Shown one piece after another: positions 46,493 to 58,663 of a stretch of 64,000 nucleotides of DNA; within the stretch, counting starts at the first letter, position 1, and each line of letters starts with the position of its first letter. The notes beneath the pieces are model-generated. The model saw nothing but the letters and a program-made list of their open reading frames with translations, made no database searches and had not been told where the DNA came from. A program made the translations under genes and the position numbers. This stretch comes from Cyathus striatus (taxonomy: Eukaryota > Basidiomycota > Agaricomycetes > Agaricales > Nidulariaceae), in assembly GCA_025738555.1 (NCBI GenBank), contig JAOVFP010000001.1:2542001-2606000 (forward strand), given 5' to 3'.

Positions 46493-48367
46493 TCACTGCT
46501 GCTGAGCATATTGTCCTTGATAATAAGCCGCGTAATTCGAGTAATCCTGTCCCTGGCCATATCCACCCGCAGCAGGCGGATACCCACCAGCACCAGCACC
46601 AGCGCCCCACTGACCCCCCGCACCAGCACCAGCACCGGCACCGTACCCCGCACCAGGATACCCAGGGTACCCAGCCTGCGGCGGGCGATACCCCTGATTC
46701 TGCTGAACCGGCTGCTGCCACACCTCAGGACGACGCCACGGTGGAATATTCGTTCCCCCAGCCGTAATATCATGACCGGCAGTAGGACCCACCCAAGGCG
46801 TTGCCTTGCCAGCATCTCCACCACTCTCCCCCAGCTCGGCCATCAAACTGGCGTACTCCGAATCGAACCCGCCTCGGGGGAGACCTGGGGCCTGAGGAGG
46901 TGCACCTGGTGGTTGAGGAGGTGCGTTGGGATCTTTGTTGACGGTGCAGTCACGTGCCATGTGGCCTGCACTGCCACAGATGCGACATATGATGTTGGCT
47001 GTGAAGTTCTTCTGTTCGGGGCAGTCGTATTTGCGGTGGCCTACTCCACCGCAGTTCTGGCAGATCTGGTTCTCGTCGTCGCGGAGGGTACCGTTGAGTG
47101 CTGCCAGCTCACGTAGCTGGTTTTGCTTGTGCGTATTTTGACCTTCTGGAGTCGATGCTGCCTATAGGAGAGTCAGAACAGTATAAGAGGGGGGAGGAGG
47201 AAGAACGTACAGTTTCAATAACTCTATTGATCATCTTCACGCAAGCAATAACCTTGTCCTCGCCTTCAGCAGTGACAAGACAATGAAGATCCTCCTCTGC
47301 ATCCTCAGCAAACTGATCAGGACGAGCCTTGCCCTCCTTCACGCTCCCCTTGCCTCTAATGCTAATCTTCGCACCGCTCTCGCGCTCCATCTTCTTCAAA
47401 CTGTTCCCGCGAGGGCCGACCAACAATCCGAAAAAGTTGATCTCAGGGAACTCCTTGACGGGGATATACACTTTCTCAGAGGGACGCCTCTTTTGCTGTT
47501 GATACTCGACAGGGGGACGAAAGTTAGGGTCGTTCTTCATGGCGCGGTCGACGAGCCTAATACGCTCGTCCTCGAGCTTCTTGCGGTAGCGCACTTCACG
47601 GGTATTGGTCCTGCGACCGTGGGCATCGTAGGTAGGTGGTGGAGAGGGAGATCTAAGGGAGACGTAAGCAAAGGTCAAGGGCAAGGAACATATCACGTAC
47701 CTCTCTCTCTCAGGTGGGATAAAGTCATTCAATCGCAGCTTCCTATTGATCTCCTCCAGGCGCACGTGGATGGCGTAGTTATCAAGCTGGGCCTGCGAGA
47801 CTCCCGCAGCAGAAATGGCAGTAGGCAGCCCAGGAATCTCGGCCTTGACTTCACCCCAGCGACTACGGCGCTTACGAGGGGCATTGGGATCAACTAATGT
47901 GAGTGAGAAACAGCAAGGGTGTGGGTTAGTACGATGGTCAGGTTAGCATTTTTATTTAGTTTAGTATTCTGCTTGTCAACAATAAAGAAGTCAAGGCAGA
48001 CCCGCTGTAAAAATGTAATAAAGAAAAAGCCACAGGGACGCACGGCAACGGCACGGAGCTAGAAACGTATGTGTGTATGTACGGAATGCGGGGTTGGCTT
48101 ACCTTTTGGATCTCCGTTGGGAGGTGACTCTTCACGGGGGCGCTTTCCCGGGCTTTCGTAGTCTGCGCTTTGTTTGGGGTAGACGGATGGAGAGGGTTTG
48201 GCGAGCTGAGGAGGGGCGGTTTCTTCCGCTGGTGCGGGACCGAAACGACGGCGGGTCCCTAGAGGAACTGTGGGCCACAGACAGCGTGAGAGAGAGATGG
48301 GGAGAGGAAGAGGAAGAGGCTTACCGTCGTTTGTGCCAGTTACCTGGCGGGTTGCGGGTTTCCACAT
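46493..48367 (-). CDS. MSL5: Branchpoint-bridging protein (BBP/SF1)
   Basis: Exons: 48367-48325, 48267-48103, 47893-47701, 47652-47211, 47161-46493; 503 residues, all in frame. Order of domains: an N-terminal [11 protein letters not shown] segment, the SF1 helix-hairpin region ([30 protein letters not shown]), the KH-QUA2 RNA-binding domain ([36 protein letters not shown]), two CCHC zinc knuckles ([14 protein letters not shown] and [14 protein letters not shown]), and a Pro/Gly/Ala-rich tail. The protein recognises the intron branchpoint sequence with the U2AF large subunit at the start of spliceosome assembly in the nucleus. The first exon is only 43 nt. No damage is seen. The long plus-strand frames across it are its antisense shadow. 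Confidence 0.95.
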
Positions 48368-48369
48368 AG

Positions 48370-49046
48370 TGAGAGTTGGGTTGCGCAGTGAGGACGGTGG
48401 TGGTAAGGGTCAAAGTTATCAACAGAGCACCGTGCTGACGACGTGGAATTTTCGGGCTCCGATTTAAATACCAACCGCTGCCATTATGTAAGCGACAAGG
48501 CCACTTTGTCTCCGAAACTCCCATCAATCACATATGTTCTATTCATTGTTCCCTGACACATCTTATGACAAACATAGCCCACATGCCAGTCCCAACAAAG
48601 ATGTTTCGACATCCCAACCGAACTATCACAAGATGTAGCCATCACCCCCAAGCCTTGATACAAAGCCTTTTAATCGTGTCTAAAGGTACCAATAAAGGAG
48701 GCATACACCGATGATGCTATTTCAAGTTCAAGCATGCCGAGGATTAAATAGCAAATTTATGATTTTGGGCTGCTTCGTTATGTTCCATGTAGCCTACGAA
48801 ATACAATGAGATTACACTGCCATCCTATATAAGTATAGGAGCTTCATTACTTGGAAGCGTCGACGTTGTCGACGAAAACCTTGCTTGCAGTTGGGTGAAT
48901 GAGGGAAATGTTAGTAAGCATTGGATGTAGTTTTGTTGGATAAGTAATATACAAAGTACAATCTATTAATTATATGGAGCGAGTTAGTGTTAATTTATAA
49001 GTCTTTGTGACTTTAATCTACATCCCCTTGTTCTATGAGTGGTCAT
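48370..49046. other. Intergenic, no gene recognised
   Basis: Upstream region of BBP and 3' flank of the next minus-strand gene. A possible TATA-type motif for BBP is not clear. Confidence 0.4.
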
Positions 49047-50046
49047 TTAGTTTTCATTTTTCGGTGATAGGTTAGGTGTGGTAGGAGGAGAAATGAGATT
49101 AGGGGGAGGAGGAATGATAGTGTAGATTGCTACCAGATCCGCCGAGTAGAGGTGGTAAGGTGCACCATTGTGAGTTATATAGGGAATCTCGCGATGATTA
49201 ATTTCAAAGTGGATTTCAGCGGTTGCATTGGCGAGGCAGCGTTGATAGTTGACGGGATGAATTTTATTTTCGTTGATGTCGTAAATCGCGGGACGATTGA
49301 TACTATGTGTGGCATAAAGTTTGGGCATGGCGTTTCGAGCTGCCTTTGTGGAAAGAGGCCAGAAGCGTATATCAAAGTTATCTGTGAGAACATTAGGACA
49401 TGTTGGTTGTACAATGGATAGACATACCTGAAGGATAATGCGGGTTGAGACATTGTGGTTTAGACTTAAAAATTAGGTAAGAGGGAGGAAATTCTACAAA
49501 TTGATAGCAGTTACATTGAATAGTTGATGACCTATTTTGATTCGAGGTGTGGAAGGGGGACCAACGAAGATGCCTCGTCTGCGTGCGTGTTCGGAAGCGG
49601 GGGCCTGATTGAGAAGCCATCTAATGTTGTCAAGTACTGTCTGATACTCGCTCTTAAACGGTTCAACTGATGGGCAGCCACCAGATAACGTTAGACGCAG
49701 ATCTGCAAAGTTAGTTGGGGATCTGTTGGTACCAGTGAAACCGCCGTCAGAGGAAAAATGGAAGTCTCATTCCGAAATTTTAAACACGGCGATGAGACTT
49801 GCGATAGTTGGTTGGGAGAGCCACTGGTGTTCATTTGTTCTTTGCATTACTTTGTCGATGTTGTCGATTTTTTCCCAGGATACAATGTCGGTGAAAAGAT
49901 CGTCAGCCATGTAGGTTCCGGTTGTCAAAAGACCGTCATGAACATATTTGAGATGTTTGTCTATGTCGTAATCAGATGAAATGAAGTTTATGGCGGAAGT
50001 TTTGAGAGACGATGCTGTTAATTGCGGGTTGATATGAAGACTTGGA
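49047..50046 (-). CDS. Unrecognised fungal gene family, copy 1 (multi-exon, possibly damaged)
   Basis: Reading minus: HLKYVHDGLLTTGTYMADD (about 49930), a TGA near 49768, LTLSGGCPSVEPF, DNIRWLLNQAPASEHARRRG (49600-49560), an intron after HQLFN (near 49505), a short exon with CLNPHYPS, then FWPLSTKAARNAMPKLYATH, PIYD-like blocks, ATAEIHFEINH and SADLVAIYTIIPPPPN to the stop at 49047. Copies 2 and 3 in this window share the blocks and exon borders, which supports the exon structure. The family is of a type common in mushroom genomes as hypothetical proteins; I cannot assign a function. The start is not fixed. The TGA suggests the copy may be broken. Confidence 0.5.
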
Positions 50047-52959
50047 ATGCCATAATGTTATGTCAGTGGAGTTGACTTGGGATGGAAGTGAATAAGGAGT
50101 GTCGTATCCAATCGAATTTGATGCTGTACGTCAGTGAGTAGGGTTTAAGATTGACGATGAGATAATAATGAGGTAGAGTTTAAGAATGACGATATAATTA
50201 CGAAGGAATACAGAATGAGATATAGTCTGTGTACGGGTGTATATGGAACCTGTATTCACTTTTAGGTTTTGAGTAATAACAGATTGGACAATTATAACAA
50301 TGTAAACAAAGTTGAGTTAATTTTAATATGCAGTACGTCTGTGTCTGTTCAATGGGATATCCACTAAAGGGTCTAGTTTATGTAATATGTTGTTTTGTCG
50401 AGGAGTAACATCCCGACCAGGAGGCACAAGTATGGTACGAATAGCGAGTAAATGTGCAGTAAAACGAATGCGGGGACGGTTAGAATGATCGCCTTTTAGA
50501 GGACGATAGGTAAGTTCAAATACGAGCTCAGCTGTTGCATTGAGCAGGCGAGTTGGATACATCTCTGGTCGGATAAGGTAACCGTGCATGTCATAAGCAG
50601 GAGGGCGGACAATTTGATGAGTATCAGATAACGTTGATAATGAATCAGCAGCGAATTTTGAGCGAAGCGGCCAATTTGGAATGGTAGACCAGTCTAGGGG
50701 ATGTGATTAGAATAATACTTGTTTTTTTTTTAAAAAAAAAAAAATCCTAGTTTATTAGTCGGTTGTGGGAGCCCATATGTCACGACTACAGTAAGGTGTT
50801 GTGTCTAAGCTAATATGTTCTGTAGGTATCTAGTAGTACGGAGAGTGAATCTATGTGTGCTAAGTTAGGTATGACTCGGGACGTGTGTCCGGAGGGCGGG
50901 ATGGGATAGCCCCTGCTAGGGGGGCATACCCGTTACGAGCTCTGTGGCTAAACTACGAAAGAGGGGGTATATACATGTCGGCGGTGGTCTGGGTATTTCA
51001 GCGAAGAGTCAGTTGTCCAGGTATAAGTGTGCGTTATGTGTCCTTGTCAGGGGGTTCCCACTCAGGGAGGATTCCCAGAGTGTGGTGGAACCTGGCGGTG
51101 TCGTTAATATAGTGGAATAAGGCGGCGAGGCATTTGGGGTGCGAGAGTATGGCTTTGAGGGATAGGGGGCGAACTGGTAAAGCACATCTTGAGGCGAGGG
51201 TGCAGCGGGCGGCATTGTAGGCTTGGCAATGGAAGAGGTAGTGGTCGGTGGTTTCGGGGGTGTGGTGACAGGAGGGGCAGGAGGCGTCACGCATCTTGCC
51301 TATGCAGTGTAGATGTGAGTGGAGTGGGCTATGGCCCATGATGAGGTACACCAAGACTGTAGATAATTTCCATGGAAGCGTGAAGAAGGTGCGTCGGAAC
51401 CGTTTGAGGGATGGGAACGGAAGGATGTGGTTGACATAGTGGTAATGGGGGGATGCTCACCACGATGCTAGGATGATGGATGTGAGCTGTGAGTAGTGGT
51501 GTGCCCGCATTGCTGATGTGTTGGCAGGTAGAGGGTGGTGAAGGCAGTGGGGGAGGAGGTCTCGAGCACTAGATCCTCCTGTTATTGCTCATTTGGCTTC
51601 TATGTCTGCTTGTTTGTTCCCTGGTATCCCAGCGTGTCCTGGGACCCAGCAGAGGTTGATTAGAGATGGGTAGGCAAGGGGGGTTCGATCTTGTAAGTTT
51701 GTGAGTAGCTTGAGAAAGAGGTCTGTAATGGAGTGGCTGGAATGCAAGTAATTGCTGCCAGCTGCCGTGAGTGATGCCTGGTTGTCTGCTGCAAAGGTGA
51801 CAGAGTTATAGGTGCCAATGTGGATAGTGTTCAGGAGGTGTACACTGAGGATGAAGCCGACACACTTGGCATTGTAAACTGTGAATCGAGATGCTGGACC
51901 CAAGTGATATTGAAGACTCTTGAGAGGGCGTCCATTCTGATATAGGACTGCCACTGCACCTATGGACTCATCAAGGCCAGAACTGTCAGTATATATGATA
52001 ATGTCAGAAAAGTTGGAGGTATCTCGAATCATGGCATCTATGGGGTCACTGTCTACTGTAATAGAAAAGGGGGGGGACCAGTGGGTATGGTGGCAGGCTG
52101 GCAGTATTGTTTCTGTGGATGATGGGGAAATGCGGTAGTATCTAAAGAGGAAATGAAGGGGTGAATGGTGGTGTTGGACAAATCGGTTGGTGGCAGTGGT
52201 GACGTGGGTGTAAAGTGGATGGGTACGGGGGATGGTGGCAAGGTGCGCTGTTGCGCGGAACTGGGTGTGGGCAAGGAGGAGGTGGAAGGGGGGGAGGTTT
52301 GCAAGGATGAGGGTGAGGTCAGTGGGCGAAGAGTGCATGGACCCTGTGATGAGGAGTGCTGCTTGCCGGTGTATTTGGCTCAGACATAAGTGTCAGCCAT
52401 TCTGATACTTTTTCCAGGGCAAAATGATTGTGCTTTTTTGTATGGGGAATATTGAATAACAATTATACACAATCATTTGCATATAATAACTGATTAGTGG
52501 GCTATATTGATACAACAGTCTCTGGACAATCAAAGACAATCATTTGAGAATGTAAGAAGACAATCATTAGCAATCATTTGTATATAATGACTGATTAATG
52601 GGCTATATTAATACAGTAGTTTCTGGACATTCAAATGCAATCATTTGAGAATGTAGGGAGACAATCATTGGCAATTATTTGTATATATTAACTGATTAAT
52701 GGGCTATATTAATACAATAGTTTCTGGACATTTAACATGCTTCACATTTGTCAGGTACTTCACATGCATCATGTTCGTCACACATATTCCCACACCTCAT
52801 ATTTTTCCCACGCATCGCATTTGTCACATTCTTCCTGCGCGTCACGTCTGTCACGCATATTCCCACGCATCAATTATTTCCCACACATCACATATGTGAC
52901 AATTTTCACGCATGTCATGTCTGTCACAATTCTCCCACACTATGCATATATCACACTTG

Positions 52960-53377
52960 TCACGCTTTAGCGCGTTTGTCACGCTTTAGCGCGTTTGTCA
53001 CGCTTTAGCGCGTTTGTCACGCTTTAGCGCGTTTGTCACGCTTTAGCGCGTTTGTCACGCTTTAGCGCGTTTGTCACGCTTTAGCGCGTTTGTCACGCTT
53101 TAGCGCGTTTGTCACGCTTTAGCGCGTTTGTCACGCTTTAGCGCGTTTGTCACGCTTTAGCGCGTTTGTCACGCTTTAGCGCGTTTGTCACGCTTTAGCG
53201 CGTTTGTCACGCTTTAGCGCGTTTGTCACGCTTTAGCGCGTTTGTCACGCTTTAGCGCGTTTGTCACGCTTTAGCGCGTTTGTCACGCTTTAGCGCGTTT
53301 GTCACGCTTTAGCGCGTTTGTCACGCTTTAGCGCGTTTGTCACGCTTTAGCGCGTTTGTCACGCTTTAGCGCGTTTG
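52960..53377 (+). repeat. 19-bp minisatellite, 22 perfect units
   Basis: The unit is TCACGCTTTAGCGCGTTTG. I find no variant among the 22 units. Each unit holds the imperfect palindrome CGCTTTAGCG. Three inverted units, one diverged, lie near 55216-55273 in the other arm. Confidence 0.95.
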
Positions 53378-53989
53378 TCATGCTTTCATGTGCGTCACGC
53401 GTCACGTTTGTCACGTTCTTTATAAGCGTTATGCTCTTATGAATGTCACACATCTTGCATCTATTTGCCACACTTTTCATGCTCATCACAGTGTATTTGT
53501 CATACTTTGTATGCACATCATGTATCACATAAGTCACATCTGTTTCTTATGAGTTACACATGCATCATATTCATCATATCTTTGAGGCTTTCATCATGCT
53601 TTCACACACATCATAAGTGTTACTTATGCTGCATCTTTGAGATGTATAACACATTTCAAGCACATCATGCTTGCATGTGTATCATGATTGTGACATGTTG
53701 ATGGGGTTCCAACAGGTTTATAATGAAAAATGTTCTGTACTTTTCATATTCAAGGAATTAGAGCACTTAGTAATGCCACATTTAACCCATATCTCATTAC
53801 TTAGCAGTGTAATTCAGCCTCTTCCATTGACAAGTCAGTCATGTTGCATGATGATGCATTAGTCATGTGATGGGTAGAGTCCCTGAGTATTCCATATAGC
53901 CTACCCAGTAACACACAGAGGCTCTTGGCTAGAATAACACACTTGGTCCTTGGGGTATATATAATACATCCCAACTTTCAACTGAACAA

Positions 53990-54062
53990 GACCATATAGC
54001 TCAGTTGGTTAGAGCACTCTGAGACTATCAGATAGGTCCCAGGTTCAAACCCTGGTGTGGTC
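53990..54062 (+). tRNA. tRNA-like gene inside the long-inverted-repeat element
   Basis: The 73-base cloverleaf has acceptor strands GACCATA and TGTGGTC (7 pairs, one G-U), D arm TAGCTCAGTTGGTTAGAGC, T arm CCAGG-TTCAAAC-CCTGG with a perfect stem, and discriminator A. The body resembles eukaryotic tRNA-Ile. The anticodon stem CTCTG/CAGAT pairs at four positions, but the loop AGACTAT has G at position 33, where U is normal, so the anticodon (ACT by position) is doubtful. It may be a tRNA pseudogene or a captured promoter. Confidence 0.65.
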
Positions 54063-54069
54063 ACTTTGC

Positions 54070-54950
54070 TATTCTAATAAGTCATTGATTCAGACCCTGT
54101 ATGACAATACTGCACATGACTTTAGAAAAATAGTAGTAAGTTGTTCTTAGGCAAGAAAGGAGAAAAGACAAAGTAGTCTTTCTGAAAAGAGAACAAGAAG
54201 AAAAGAAAGTGATGATGTGGTTGACACCAACTAAAGAATAGAAAACCAAGTAATGACCACTGAGCAAGAAAGTAAAGAGAAGTACAGGAGGGGGGTTTCA
54301 TATGTATGAATAGATACTAATACTAAAAGAACTATATAACATAAATCAGAGATGTGAAATACATGACAGTGTAAAAGTGTGATGTAATCATATAGAGTAA
54401 GCATATATGTGACTTAATAATGTGTGTTGAAGACATAAGAATAACCAATGGTTAATGCAAGAATCATAATCATTTAATGACTAAGACCTGTGAGTTTAAT
54501 GTGATGTGGAATCACATATACTCACCATTTTTTCAGATTTGTTATTTATATGTCATTCTTTCAGTATGTGTTCTTTTCTGTTCAGTTGTTAAATATTTCC
54601 AAAATATTAATTTCTATCATAATGATCTCATCATCTCTCATATCCAGACTAACCATTATAGTTTTTACTTTGTTATTTAATTATATCTCTAGTCCTGATT
54701 ATTAAACATTATATCACCACATTTCCAAATTCTCATGCTCTGTCAGTGGGAGAAAGACTTCAACTACATATACACTCTACATTTTTCATTCTAGTTTCTT
54801 ATTATCACCACACTTCTGTAACTTTCTAATTGTTATTTTCCATGTTACAATCTTCAATTCTACAATTACATATTGTTTCCTCTGCATGTATAATTTACTC
54901 TATACTGTTAAATACTTACTCCACTCTCATGACAACTCTTGCATAGTGGT
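54070..54950. other. Spacer between the inverted arms, no gene recognised
   Basis: AT-rich DNA with short hydrophobic frames only. Confidence 0.4.
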
Positions 54951-57900
54951 AGAGACAGAAAATCTAATGTGATTGGAAAGCATGATATTTGTAAAAAAGT
55001 TGCAATGCACTTCAAAAATGTGACATGCATGAAAAACACATGATGCATTTATATGTAATATATGTGAAAAGTGTGACATGCATGCAGATTGTCACGGTGT
55101 GACGTGCCTCAAAGATGTGACACATGTGATGAGTGTGAAATGCGTGACAAATAGATGTGAGATGTGTGACATGCATAAGAGCATAATGCTCATGACAAAT
55201 GCACTAAAGTGTGACAAACATGCTAAAGCGTGACAAACGCGCTAAAGCGTGACAAACGCGCTAAAGCGTGACAAGTGTGATATATGCATAGTGTGGGAGA
55301 ATTGTGACAGATATGACATGCGTGAAAATTGTCACATATGTAATGTGTGGGAAATAATTGATGCGTGGGAATATGCGTGACAGACGTGACGCGCAGGAAG
55401 AATGTGACAAATGTGATGCGTGGGAATATCTGTGACGAACGTGACGCGCAGGAAACACACAGGAAGTATGTGACAAATGCGAAGCGTGGGAATATATGTG
55501 ACGAACGTGACGCATGTGAATAACGTGACAAATGTGATGCGCAGGAAAAATATGAGGCGTGGGAATATGTGTGACGAACGTGACGCGCGTGAAGTACGTC
55601 ACAAATGTGATGCGTGGGAAAAATATGAGGTGCGGGAATATGTGTGACAAATGCAAAGCATGTTGAATGTCCAGAAAATATTGTGTTAATATAGCCCATT
55701 AATCAGTTAATATATACAAATAATTGCCAATGATTGTCTTCCTACATTCTCAAATGATTGCATTTGAATGTCCAAAAACTACTATATTAATATAGCCCAT
55801 TAATCAGTCATTATATACAAATGATTGCTAATGATTGTCTTTGATTGTCCAGAGACTGTTGTATCAATATAGCCCACTAATCAGTTATTATATGCAAATG
55901 ATTGCATATGATTGTTATTCAATATTCCCCATACAAAAAAGCACAATCATTTTGCCCTGGAAAAAGTATTGTGGCAATCTTTTTTTCAGGGCAAAAAAGT
56001 ATCAGAATGGCTAACACCACTTGCTCAGAGGGGTGAGCTGTGGTGGTGTGCGGAAGGGGTCACAGCTGAGATCAGGGGTTGGGCCCAGATGTCGGCCACA
56101 TAGAGCATGTGTGGTATGGCGGTGGCAAGATAGAGGTGGTGCATGGTTTGAGCATTGGCCCCACTAGAGGGTCAGGTTAAGCACCATATGCAGGAGAGCC
56201 ACCCTTGCCCTTTGGCCAGGGTGGAGGCACATTGTGGAGTCCAGTGGAGTTCTCGGTCAATGAGGACACCTAGGAAGCATATGTGGATGGAGGACGGGAT
56301 GGTGAATGATGTTAAGCAGAGAGGGGGGTGGGGGGTGGGGATAGTGGCTCGACGTTGTTTGTTGGTGCCCATGAAGTGGAGGATGGAGTTGTCTGGGATG
56401 TGGCGGTGGGTGAGGTCGACTAGTTGGAACTTGGGGATACCGAACTCACAGTTGTGTGTTCGAGCCCACTGGAAGATGCTGTTGGGGCCTTCCAGGATGT
56501 GTAGAAGGATGGAGTGGGTCTCTGCAAAGGAGTTGCCCACTACAAGTACTGTGCAGTCATCTATGAATAACAGGGTTAGTTTAGTGTCACAAGCAATGTA
56601 TACTAGGTCAGCATTGTAGAGTAGATATAGAATGGGGGAGAGTGGGCTGCCCTGGTCTAGTCCTGTGGAGATGATGAAGAGGGGGGAGATGTAGTCGTTG
56701 AAGACAAGCAAAGATTGGCAGGCAGAGAGGGTGCGAAGGAGCCATTTGATGATTTCATGTGGAAGGCCAGCGACCTGAAGGTGGTGGGCTAAGCAAGGTA
56801 TGGCGACGCTGGGGAAGGCTCCCTTCACATCCAGGCTTAGAAGGGATGCGACTTTGTTGTTATGCCATGCCAATTTGACTGTGGAGGTGAGTAGGTGTAG
56901 CGAGTCTGTAGTAGCTCTGCCGGGGTGGCCCCCAAAGTGTTTAGATGGAAGGATGTGTAGATGTTTGCACATGGTGGAGATTTCCTCCACTACTACAGCA
57001 TTGAGTAGATGGGCCAGGCCATCTGACAGGACAATTGGTTGCCAGGAAGAGGGGTCAGTGTAGTCTGACTTGCCGGGTTTTTTGAGGATGATGGTCTCAG
57101 TGCAAGCCCAGTCATCCAGATAGTAGTTGAGGGAGAACATACCTCGGAACAGTGGTCCAAGGAATGGTACCAGGACCAATCTGCATTGTTTGATGACACT
57201 GTTAGGGATGGACCCATAACGGGTGGCCTTGGTGGGGTTGATGTTCGAGATGGCATGGTGGATTTGTGTGTCCATGATGGGTTGGTAGGTCCAGTGAGGC
57301 TGAGGGTATTGCAAGCCAGCCGGAGGTTCTGAGGCCATAGTCTGTTGGGGGAAAAAGGTGTCTTGGAAGAGCCAGCTCTTTTCCAGGTTAGATGTTGCAG
57401 TATCAATGACACGGCACATGGTCTTATCTTGGTTGACCAAGCTAGGGATGTGAGATTGGCCCCCGTCTGTTGGGGGGCCGGAGATGATGTTGCTCACTGT
57501 CCAGACATCGTTATTGGAGAGGTTCTCCAAGAATTTAGCCCAGTGGGAGGAGTGTGCCTCCTGTTGGGCCTCTGCATATAGATTGCATGCCTTATGGTAC
57601 TCCTTGTGGCATGGGTGGTCAGGCTGGTGACGGGAGTGGTAGCTCTTTCGTCCCAGTTGGCGTACAATCCGTCGTTGGGAAGCCAGTTCTGATGTCCACC
57701 AACGACGTGTATGAGGTGCGGTTTTGACCAGTGGAACAGTTTCCCTAATTGTCTTGTGGATGGCATTGTTGAGGTGATGAAGACTCACCTTAAAATCTTC
57801 AATGTCCACCATTTCGTGTGGTACTGTTGTTTGAGCCAGGTGTTCAGCCAGTCGGTCTTGGAATTCTTCCCAGTCCACTTTCTTGAAGTTGTACCTGGGT

Positions 57901-58663
57901 TGTTGTGAGGATCGGAGGGTGTCCACCATTAGCGTTGTCATAACCGGAAAGTGGTCGGTGTTTGGAGAGCATAGGGATGGAAGTGTCGAGCATACTATAA
58001 GGTCCTGGAGGAGGTCCTCATCTAGGAAAACTTGATCAACCCTAGTATAGTTGCCTGTTACTTGGGAGTGGAGGGTGGGGATATCCTTTGGGAGGGCCAT
58101 TTTCATGCCATGTTTCTGTAGGAGGGTTAGTAGTGGTTGGGTGAGTCGGAGTTGTTGCATTGTGAATAGGTGGTTGTTACGGTCTTCGTCCCAGAGTGGG
58201 TGATGGTGGTTAAAATTGCCCATCCACACATAGTGGTGAGATTCGCCTGGTGGTGGGCAAATGTGTTTGGCTTGTCACATGTAGTTTGAAAGGACCTGTA
58301 GGGAGTTGTTGTGTGAGCAGTCATTGTAAATGTTAAAGATATGGAGGGTTTTTCCCCCCTCCACTTGTAATTTAATTGCAGTTATATCAGTAGAAGGGAG
58401 GGTAATGATGGACCAGGCGTCAGTAGGTATGGAGGTGCTGACCAGCAGCAATGAGCAAGGGCACTGGGGGTCATCCTTGTTTACATCTAGGTAGACTGGA
58501 TGCCAGTTCCTGGAAGCCCTTGAGGCTTGGTTGTGGCCAATATATGGTTCCTGTATAGCAATGATGTCAAAGTCTTTAGCAGTTGTATCAATTAGGTCAT
58601 GCTGGGCGACAAGGGAGCAATTCACATTCTGTTGGTAGAACCAAAGCTCCCATGGGGCATCCT

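Larger units (their letters stand above)
52391..56016. mobile_element. 3.6-kb element with about 1-kb inverted-repeat arms, nested in the LINE
   Basis: The two ends match as inverted repeats, TGT(C/T)AGCCATTCTGATA at the edges, then CCAGGGCAAAATGATTGTGC, then several hundred bases of near-identical sequence with internal repeats, then TGTCAC(A/G)CAT-type repeats and a 19-bp minisatellite (22 units left, about 3 right). The right end has an extra 30-bp partial repeat of the terminus. No transposase is visible. The flanks CATAAG and CCACTT share no direct repeat, so the class is open; a foldback or unusual TIR element is likely. Confidence 0.75.

Noticed and set aside
46402..47897. Plus-strand and overlapping minus-strand frames over 100 codons across BBP
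   Set aside because: They are shadows of the Gly/Pro-rich BBP exons. The BBP frame has domains and consistent introns.
52960..53377. CRISPR-like array of regular repeats
   Set aside because: The units are contiguous without spacers, in a eukaryotic genome and inside a transposable element. It is a minisatellite.
54001..54060. A confident tRNA-Ser or tRNA-Ile assignment
   Set aside because: The anticodon loop is non-canonical (G33), so the isotype cannot be read reliably.
55223..55699. Long minus-strand open frames of 158 and 131 codons
   Set aside because: They are translations of TGTCAC/CATATTCCCACGC repeats in the element arm. The mirror frames occur at 52699-53008, and all are low-complexity.
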